Part shown: positions 7,504 through 12,271 of the stretch, one piece after another | Layout: each line of letters begins with the position of its first letter | Position numbering within the stretch: position 1 is the first letter of the stretch | Assembly: GCA_015478765.1 (NCBI GenBank) | Contig: JADMKR010000234.1 | Coordinates: forward strand, 1-12,271 | From: Flavobacterium sp. | GTDB taxonomy: Bacteria > Bacteroidota > Bacteroidia > Flavobacteriales > Flavobacteriaceae | Direction of reading: 5' to 3' | DNA: 12,271 bases | The notes under the pieces: generated by a model | The model's database searches: none | What the model saw: only the letters and a program-made list of their open reading frames with translations | What the model was told of the DNA's origin: nothing | Translations under genes and position numbers: made by a program

Positions 7504-7896
7504 ATGGACGTTAAAGTACGATATGAAATGGAATTTCAGGTTAACTCGTCACCGCAGTTACTCTATCAATATATCTCAACTCCGTCGGGTTTATCAGAAT
7601 GGTTTGCCGACAATGTAAATTCTCGCGGTGAATATTTTACCTTCATATGGAACGACTCTGAAGAACGCGCGCGGCTGACTTCCAAAAAATCAGGCGAAAA
7701 AGTGAAATTTCGTTGGATAGACGAAAAGGATAAGGATACCGATTTTTATTTTGAACTTAGGATTATCGAAGATGAAATCACTAAAGATGTATCGCTTATG
7801 GTGATAGATTTTGCCGATGAAGAAGAAGTGGAGGAGGCAAAATTACTTTGGGAAAACCAGGTGGCCGACTTAAAACATGTTATCGGATCGGTTTAA
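7504..7896 (+). CDS. START-like (SRPBCC-fold) domain protein
   Basis: A 130-residue cytoplasmic protein with the compact helix-grip layout of the START/AHSA1 superfamily. A first beta strand (VRYEMEFQVNSS) leads to a helix, followed by the family-typical S-T-P-S-G-L-S-E-W-F-A-D (residues 26-37). A run of antiparallel strands follows (YFTFIWN, EKVKFRWI, FYFELRI, DVSLMVIDFAD), then a long C-terminal helix (107-129) with the conserved W-x-x-x-x-x-D-L. Members bind hydrophobic ligands or partner proteins in a central cavity; this small Bacteroidota branch has no established function that I know of. The ATG at 7504 is preferred to the GTG at 7453 because the 17-residue extension precedes the domain and overlaps the likely promoter. 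The gene ends in its own terminator before the aminotransferase gene, so the two are probably not a simple operon. Confidence 0.88.
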   Translation: MDVKVRYEMEFQVNSSPQLLYQYISTPSGLSEWFADNVNSRGEYFTFIWNDSEERARLTSKKSGEKVKFRWIDEKDKDTDFYFELRIIEDEITKDVSLMVIDFADEEEVEEAKLLWENQVADLKHVIGSV

Positions 7897-7922
7897 AAAA
7901 CTTATCAAATAGATTACCTTTG
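7895..7922 (+). promoter_or_regulatory. Promoter of the class IV aminotransferase gene
   Basis: TACCTTTG at 7915-7922 fits TAnnTTTG exactly. At 19-bp spacing the upstream triplet is TTA (7893-7895) instead of TTG. The element ends on the first base of the terminator stem, so transcription would begin inside the hairpin and leave an AT-rich leader of about 20 nt. Confidence 0.6.
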
Positions 7923-7947
7923 CCCTTAATTTTTAAGGGCTTTTTTT
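7922..7947 (+). terminator. Intrinsic terminator of the START-like gene
   Basis: GCCCTTAA (7922-7929) pairs with TTAAGGGC (7933-7940) around a 3-nt loop, followed by seven T residues (7941-7947). The T-tract directly abuts the ATG of the next gene at 7948, leaving no room for a Shine-Dalgarno sequence. Confidence 0.85.
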
Positions 7948-8808
7948 ATGGTTAATGTAAATGGCGAATTTGTCTCGGGCGAAAAATCTTTAAACGCGGA
8001 TAATCGGGCTTTTTTGCTTGGCGATGGCGTTTTTGAGACTTTAAAGGTCGTCAACCGCAAAATCCTCTTTTTTGAAGATCACTACTTCCGATTGATGTCG
8101 GCTATGCGGATTGTCCGGATGGAGATCCCGATGTCATTTACAATGGAGGTGATTGAAAACGAAATTTTGCAGACTGTTACCCGAAATAATCTGCAATCGG
8201 CACGGGTGCGTTTTACCGTGTTTCGCAATGCGGGTGGCCGGTACCTTCCTCATGTAAATGATATTTCCTATGTATTATCTGCTGAAGCTCAGCCAACCGA
8301 CTATAGCATATCGCAAGAGAGCTACGAGGTAGATCTATTCAAAGATTCCTATATTTCCCGCCAATTACTTTCGACCGTCAAAACTACCAATAGGTTGATA
8401 AATATCACTGCCGCCATATTTGCATCCGAAAACGATCTGCAAAACTGTTTTCTTTTAAACGATGCAAAAAATGTAGCGGAAGCGATAAACGGAAATATTT
8501 TTATGCGAACAGGAAATTCGGTCGTGACGCCACCTATAAGTGACGGGTGTGTAAATGGGGTTATGCGGAAGCATGTTCTTAAACTTATCAAAGACGGTAA
8601 TAGGTATGAGATCGCCGAAGCTCCAATATCGCCATTCGACTTGCAGAAAGCAGATGAGATCTTTATCACCAATGTAATTTCTGGAATACAGCCTGTTTCA
8701 AAGTATAGGAAGAAACACTATGAAAATTCCTTAGGAATGGAATTGCAGGCAGCTTTAAATGCGGAGATCAATATTGTTAATTCAGCAGCGGATTTTCGGG
8801 AGCATTAG
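7948..8808 (+). CDS. Class IV PLP aminotransferase, probably aminodeoxychorismate lyase-like
   Basis: A 286-residue fold-type IV PLP enzyme. The N-terminal motif N-A-D-N-R-A-F-L-L-G-D-G-V-F-E-T (16-31) is the usual family entry, and F-E-D-H-Y-x-R-L follows at 42. The Schiff-base lysine is K145 in V-K-T-T-N-R-L. E178 in N-V-A-E-A-I-N-G-N-I-F should contact the pyridine nitrogen. D-G-C-V-N-G-V-M-R (199-207) forms part of the cofactor phosphate-binding region. The K-x-x-N-R-L context resembles aminodeoxychorismate lyase (PabC), which releases p-aminobenzoate for folate, more than branched-chain or D-amino-acid aminotransferases. Family members are hard to tell apart by sequence, so the substrate is tentative. 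No pabA or pabB lies in the window. Its 3' end overlaps the convergent yqgE gene by 32 bp. Confidence 0.88.
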   Translation: MVNVNGEFVSGEKSLNADNRAFLLGDGVFETLKVVNRKILFFEDHYFRLMSAMRIVRMEIPMSFTMEVIENEILQTVTRNNLQSARVRFTVFRNAGGRYLPHVNDISYVLSAEAQPTDYSISQESYEVDLFKDSYISRQLLSTVKTTNRLINITAAIFASENDLQNCFLLNDAKNVAEAINGNIFMRTGNSVVTPPISDGCVNGVMRKHVLKLIKDGNRYEIAEAPISPFDLQKADEIFITNVISGIQPVSKYRKKHYENSLGMELQAALNAEINIVNSAADFREH

Positions 8809-9337
8809 ACCAGATGGCATATTCGCCGCCTAATTCCAATATTTTTTCTTTCCAAAAATCGGTTGTGGCCTTGCCGATGATTTTATTTTGATATAAATTC
8901 TCGGAAATAATCCAAGAATTCGAATTCATCTCAGTTTCAAGTTGGTTTGCATCCCATCCGGTGTACCCCAAAAAGAAACGGATGTTGTCTTTTTTTATTC
9001 TGCCTTCGTTGATCAATTTTTTTGTCAGTTCGAAATCACCACCCCAAAAAATTCCATTCGAAATTTCGATACTGTTGGTGATTAACTCCGGGATATTGTG
9101 GATGAAGTAAAGATTGTCCTGCTCTACCGGACCGCCGTTAAAAATCTTGAAATTGGCTTCGACATCCGGGACCAGATCGTTGATTGTGTATTTCAGCGGT
9201 TTGTTTATAATGAATCCTACGGAGCCTTCGGGATTGTGATCGGCCAATAAAATTACCGACCTGTTAAAAGAAATGTCTCCAATGATGGAAGGTTCGGCGA
9301 TGAGCAAATGCCCTTTTTTGAGTTTTTCTGAAATCAT
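8777..9337 (-). CDS. yqgE: YqgE/AlgH family protein (UPF0301)
   Basis: At 186 residues it matches the family's usual length. The signature regions are all present: G-H-L-L-I-A-E-P (9-16), F-N-R-S-V-I-L-L-A-D-H (24-34), G-S-V-G-F-I-I-N-K-P (38-47), F-N-G-G-P-V (66-71), and G-Y-T-G-W-D-A-N-Q-L-E-x-E-M-x-x-x-S-W (124-142). The protein is predicted to be cytoplasmic and non-enzymatic. In pseudomonads AlgH was linked to alginate regulation, but its biochemical role is unsettled and that link should not be transferred here. It has no tight partner: the HU terminator separates it from HU, and its tail overlaps the convergent aminotransferase gene. Only a degenerate promoter (TAAAATTG on the minus strand near 9345-9352) is seen. 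Confidence 0.94.
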   Translation of the reverse strand: MISEKLKKGHLLIAEPSIIGDISFNRSVILLADHNPEGSVGFIINKPLKYTINDLVPDVEANFKIFNGGPVEQDNLYFIHNIPELITNSIEISNGIFWGGDFELTKKLINEGRIKKDNIRFFLGYTGWDANQLETEMNSNSWIISENLYQNKIIGKATTDFWKEKILELGGEYAIWSNAPENPLLN

Positions 9338-9407
9338 TTTGCCGCAATTTTAATTAAATCTAACAAAAAAATCTTTTACCTCGAAAATTTATTAGGTATT
9401 TTTTTGT

Positions 9408-9437
9408 AAAAAAGCCTTCCGGGTAGGGAAGGCTTTT
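9408..9437 (-). terminator. Intrinsic terminator downstream of HU
   Basis: An 11-bp stem pairs 9410-9420 with 9427-9437 (core GCCTTCC/GGAAGGC) around a six-base loop. On the minus strand it is followed by a T-rich tract and lies about 25 bp after the HU stop codon. A-rich sequence on one side and T-rich sequence on the other mean it could also act on the plus strand. Confidence 0.9.
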
Positions 9438-9459
9438 CTATATCATTTTTAAACTATCA

Positions 9460-9732
9460 CTAGTTTACTGATCCTTCGAGGTCTGCACCTGCTTTGAACT
9501 TAACTACATTCTTAGCGGCGATCTTAATCGTTTTACCAGTCTGTGGGTTTCTTCCATCTCTTGCAGCTCTGTTAGAAACTGACCAAGATCCAAATCCTAC
9601 TAATGAAACACGGCCACCTTTTTTCAACGTACCGCCAACATTATTTAAAAAAGACTCCAAAGCTGCTTTAGCGGCTGATTTAGAAATTCCTGCATCTGCA
9701 GCAATAGCATCGATTAATTCTGATTTGTTCAT
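9460..9732 (-). CDS. hup: HU-type histone-like DNA-binding protein
   Basis: A 90-residue protein of standard HU length, which as a dimer bends and compacts DNA. The N-terminal dimerisation helices (M-N-K-S-E-L-I-D-A-I, then S-K-S-A-A-K-A-A-L-E-S-F) lead to G-x-V-x-L-V-G-F-G-S-W (40-50). The beta-arm carries R-N-P-Q-T-G-K (61-67), where P63 is the intercalating proline, and a short C-terminal helix follows. The ATG at 9732 is chosen because HU proteins begin M-N-K-S-E-L. An in-frame ATG at 9762 would add ten residues foreign to the family, although it lies inside the transcript predicted from the promoter. The leader is AT-rich, without a Shine-Dalgarno match. The gene has its own promoter and terminator, as suits a highly expressed single gene. 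Confidence 0.96.
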   Translation of the reverse strand: MNKSELIDAIAADAGISKSAAKAALESFLNNVGGTLKKGGRVSLVGFGSWSVSNRAARDGRNPQTGKTIKIAAKNVVKFKAGADLEGSVN

Positions 9733-9775
9733 AGTAATAGTTATTAATTGTTGGTTAAACATTATGTTAATAAAA

Positions 9776-9805
9776 CAAATTTAATAGGAAATCCTTACCG
9801 GGCAA
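9776..9805 (-). promoter_or_regulatory. Promoter of the HU gene
   Basis: On the minus strand TTG (9805-9803) and TAAATTTG (9783-9776) are separated by exactly 19 bp, a full match to the Bacteroidota TTG / TAnnTTTG pattern. Initiation about 7 bp downstream gives an AT-rich leader of about 37 nt before the ATG at 9732. Confidence 0.78.
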
Positions 9806-9908
9806 GTGTTTTAGGGGGTTTTTACCTTTTTTGTTAATAACTTCAATGTATTGTTGATAAAGCAACTTGCAAATGTCACTTTTTGTTCGGAATCCCTATC
9901 TATAAGGC

Positions 9909-10856
9909 TTAGCAGGCAATGGCGTCCGGCGAAAAGCTCATTCCGTTCAGTAACTCCGATGCCGTCATAACTTTTTTTCCTGCGACCTGAAGTCGTAATA
10001 TATTTAGCGAGCCGTCTTGCGCCGACACTATAATTTCTTTTTTTGTAGTACTAATCTTCCCTGGCTTTGTGTAATTATCCTCAGTCATTTTCTCTGCTGC
10101 CAGAATTTTCACCTGCCATTCCCGCTCGCCGTCCCTAAAATAGCACCAGGCCGCCGGATAGGGTGAGAGGCCACGAATTTGATTCTCAATCGCCTTTGCC
10201 GAAGCATTCCAGTCTAACCTTGTATTGTCTTTATTTAATTTTGGCGCGTCTTTCAAATTGTTATGTTCGGGCTGCGGAACCCGATTCACTTCTCCCGAGG
10301 AGATCTGTTCCAACGTTTCAACTACGGCTACCCGACCCAAATCCATTAACCGGTCATGCAGTTCTCCGGCATTCTCATGGGGACCGATTTCAGTGGTCTT
10401 GCTTAAAATCATTGCTCCGGTATCGATCTTGTCATCTATGAAAAAGGTGGTTACGCCGGTTTGCTTTTCACCATTGATGATGGCCCAATTGATGGGCGCC
10501 GCACCGCGATATTGCGGCAGCAACGATGCGTGCAGATTGAAAGTTCCGAGCTTCGGCATTTTCCAGACAACATCAGGTAACATCCTGAATGCGACCACTA
10601 CTTGTACATTGGCCTGTAAATCGGCTAGTTCAGAAAGAAACGCCGGATCTTTTAAACTGAGTGGCTGCAAAACCGGTAAGCTGTTTTTTATCGCAAATTC
10701 CTTAACAGCCGACTGCCTGATTTGTTTGCCTCTACCTGCAGGCTTGTCTGCGGCGGTTACCACACCAACTACGTTAAATCCCTGAGTAACGATATGATCG
10801 AGGATGCCTACGGCAAATTCGGGCGTTCCCATGAATACAATTCTAAGATTTTCCAT
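9909..10856 (-). CDS. fmt: Methionyl-tRNA formyltransferase
   Basis: It transfers the formyl group of 10-formyltetrahydrofolate to Met on initiator tRNA, enabling bacterial translation initiation. Its 315 residues match the family length. Residues 4-185 are the Rossmann-type formyltransferase domain, opening with V-F-M-G-T-P-E-F-A. The catalytic triad is N107, H109 and D145, within N-L-H-A-S-L-L-P-Q-Y-R-G-A-A-P (107-121) and D-D-K-I-D-T-G (141-147). Residues from about 205 form the C-terminal tRNA-binding OB-like domain, containing L-S-P-Y-P-A-A-W. All key residues are present. Its ATG lies inside the end of recQ (14-bp overlap), which suggests co-transcription and possibly translational coupling. 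No strong terminator is seen after it. Confidence 0.97.
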   Translation of the reverse strand: MENLRIVFMGTPEFAVGILDHIVTQGFNVVGVVTAADKPAGRGKQIRQSAVKEFAIKNSLPVLQPLSLKDPAFLSELADLQANVQVVVAFRMLPDVVWKMPKLGTFNLHASLLPQYRGAAPINWAIINGEKQTGVTTFFIDDKIDTGAMILSKTTEIGPHENAGELHDRLMDLGRVAVVETLEQISSGEVNRVPQPEHNNLKDAPKLNKDNTRLDWNASAKAIENQIRGLSPYPAAWCYFRDGEREWQVKILAAEKMTEDNYTKPGKISTTKKEIIVSAQDGSLNILRLQVAGKKVMTASELLNGMSFSPDAIAC

Positions 10857-12271
10857 TTTTTAATTTAAATATATTATTTGAGGTAATGATAACATCGCCC
10901 CGTTCCAGCAATAATTGCAAAACCTTGACGACTTCTTCGGAACCTGCGCTGGTTTTATCGCACAGATCTCGCGAACTGTAATTTCCTTCCGCTAAAATTT
11001 GTAAAATGCTTTCGGCAAGGTCGGCCATAGTGACATTTGATTTGTTTTTTACGATGCAAACCGAACAAATCCCGCAATCCGACTTTTGCACTTCTCCAAA
11101 GTAACCAAGGATTAATTTACTTTTACAAGTGACCGAATCGCGTGCAAATTGTAATACCGATTGCAGTCGCACGGTTTTCAGTTTGTTTTGTTGTTCGAGG
11201 TACTTTGCAACACGGTTTATGGTTCGTTCGTCCTCGCGTATCTCATTGAATATTATAGACGAATCATGATCGTTTGCATGATAGTCGATTAACTGCAGCT
11301 GCTGAAGCTTTAAAAGTAACTGCGTGACTTCGTCTTCTGCAGCACCGGCTTTTTTGGCAATCATAGGCAGGTTCAGCGCAGTTGACATTTCATAAATGCC
11401 GGGATAGCTGCGTAGAATGATAAGTATGATTTCGGCATCCGCCGGATTCAGACTGGTATATCTAATAACTTCTTTCGACGGAACGATAAATTGCACGGTG
11501 GTGCTTCTCGAAAATTCCTGCGATAAAGTAAGTACGCCTTGACTGTCGAGAAACTGCAATGCATTAAAGGTCTTCATCACCGGAAAGCCATACTGTAAAC
11601 AAAACAGGTTCAGGTTAAAAGAATATCTTTCATCGATACCTTCGCCGTAAGCCACCTGAAAGTAATTGCAGAGCCGCACGAATATCTTTTTTAAATACGC
11701 AGTGTCGGGCAAAACTGAAATAAATTGATTTTCTGCTACCTGCGCATCAGATGCGCTCGTAAGCATCACCGCAAATGCTTTATTGCCATCGCGCCCACAC
11801 CGGCCCGCTTCCTGATAGTAATTCTCCAAATTTTCCGGCAGTTGCAGATGAATAACCGACCGAACATTGGGTTTGTCGATTCCCATCCCGAAGGCATTTG
11901 TTGCGACGATCACCTGCGCCGATTCTGACATCCATTGTTGCATGGCCAGCTCTTTTTCCTTGGGCGGCAATCCTCCGTGATAATAGACACTTTTGATTCC
12001 GGACGCTTTGAGTTGTGCCGATATCTGAACGCACGATTTTCGGTTTCGGACGTAGATTATCGCCGGCTGCGGATTCTTCTTCAGAATTTGCAATGTGAGA
12101 TATAATTTGTCTTCCACCTGATAGACCATATAGGCAAGGTTAGGCCTTGCAAATGACTTCTGAAAAATCACCGGTTTCTGAAGGCCGGAGTTGATTATTA
12201 TATCTTGCCTGACTTTCTCTGTTGCCGAAGCGGTCAATGCTATGAACGGAACTTTTGGAAAATGTGCGCGC
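10843..12271 (-). CDS. recQ: RecQ-family ATP-dependent DNA helicase, N-terminus outside the window
   Basis: A 3'-5' DNA helicase of the recombination/repair type, truncated by the right edge. The frame is open to the last base; the apparent start at 12237 is an internal TTG leucine in F-I-A-L-T-A-S-A-T, helicase motif III. Residues below are counted from that leucine. The visible parts are Y-H-G-G-L (86-90), motif V V-A-T-N-A-F-G-M-G-I-D-K-P-N-V-R (111-126), and motif VI Q-E-A-G-R-C-G-R-D-G (142-151). The zinc cluster is C371-x16-C388-x2-C391-x2-C394, the same spacing as in E. coli RecQ. Walker A and the DEAH box must lie outside. About 220 residues separate motif VI from the zinc cluster, far more than the roughly 50 in E. 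coli RecQ. The protein ends about 70 residues after the cluster in a short winged-helix-like tail, with no recognisable HRDC domain. Its stop codon overlaps the fmt start. Confidence 0.93.
   Translation of the reverse strand, partial: RAHFPKVPFIALTASATEKVRQDIIINSGLQKPVIFQKSFARPNLAYMVYQVEDKLYLTLQILKKNPQPAIIYVRNRKSCVQISAQLKASGIKSVYYHGGLPPKEKELAMQQWMSESAQVIVATNAFGMGIDKPNVRSVIHLQLPENLENYYQEAGRCGRDGNKAFAVMLTSASDAQVAENQFISVLPDTAYLKKIFVRLCNYFQVAYGEGIDERYSFNLNLFCLQYGFPVMKTFNALQFLDSQGVLTLSQEFSRSTTVQFIVPSKEVIRYTSLNPADAEIILIILRSYPGIYEMSTALNLPMIAKKAGAAEDEVTQLLLKLQQLQLIDYHANDHDSSIIFNEIREDERTINRVAKYLEQQNKLKTVRLQSVLQFARDSVTCKSKLILGYFGEVQKSDCGICSVCIVKNKSNVTMADLAESILQILAEGNYSSRDLCDKTSAGSEEVVKVLQLLLERGDVIITSNNIFKLKNGKS

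Noticed and set aside
9733..9762. An upstream ATG adding ten residues to HU
   Set aside because: HU proteins characteristically begin M-N-K-S/T-E-L. The extension has no counterpart in the family.
10225..10785. A 186-codon open frame on the plus strand opposite fmt
   Set aside because: fmt has all its catalytic motifs in the other strand. The antisense product is low in recognisable features and is a shadow frame.
12235..12237. A TTG codon as the true start of the helicase
   Set aside because: It lies within helicase motif III, and the frame continues to the window edge with RecQ-like residues (R-A-H-F-P-K-V-P-F-I-A).
1..12271. CRISPR array, insertion sequence, toxin-antitoxin or defence operon
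   Set aside because: No regularly spaced direct repeats, terminal inverted repeats around a transposase, or nuclease/NTPase gene clusters were seen. The only repeats are within the surface protein and the short ones in the 6134-6739 gap.

Overview
The window looks like chromosomal DNA from a member of the Bacteroidota, most likely Flavobacteriaceae. Four things point there. The large secreted protein ends in a type IX secretion (T9SS) sorting domain. Putative promoters fit the Bacteroidota pattern TTG-N19-TAnnTTTG. Start codons lack clear Shine-Dalgarno sequences. The small-gene block (recQ, fmt, HU, yqgE, class IV aminotransferase, START-like protein) consists of families usual in that group. 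The species cannot be fixed from sequence alone.

Left half (1-7078): one minus-strand gene of 2030 codons (41-6133) encodes an exported, modular surface protein. In order it has a signal peptide, a glycine-rich domain, four tandem choice-of-anchor-D/Ig-like repeats, acidic calcium-binding (thrombospondin type 3-like) repeats, a jelly-roll-like module, a second acidic repeat stretch, a LamG/concanavalin A-like domain, a long flavobacterial-type beta-rich region and the T9SS sorting domain. A 606-bp AT-rich gap follows (6134-6739); it holds a weak promoter candidate, a two-copy 20-bp repeat and a hairpin, but no convincing gene. Next comes a minus-strand gene for a 112-residue membrane-anchored, cysteine-containing protein of unknown function (6740-7078).

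Middle (7231-7415): an elongator-type tRNA-Met(CAT) on the minus strand, with its own promoter and an intrinsic terminator. It separates the apparently accessory left side from the housekeeping right side.

Right half (7504-12271): two plus-strand genes, a START-like protein and a class IV aminotransferase resembling aminodeoxychorismate lyase, converge on minus-strand genes for a YqgE/AlgH-family protein, a histone-like HU protein, methionyl-tRNA formyltransferase and a RecQ-family helicase cut by the right edge. recQ and fmt overlap by 14 bp and are probably co-transcribed. HU has its own promoter and terminator. The two plus-strand genes are separated by a terminator into which the downstream gene's promoter is packed.

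The housekeeping genes do not form one pathway; they cover initiator-tRNA formylation, nucleoid structure, DNA repair and probably folate synthesis. I see no defence system, mobile element, CRISPR array or clearly new multi-gene system. The points most worth a second look are the architecture of the giant surface protein, the unusual domain order of the RecQ relative, and the overlapping terminator and promoter before the aminotransferase gene.
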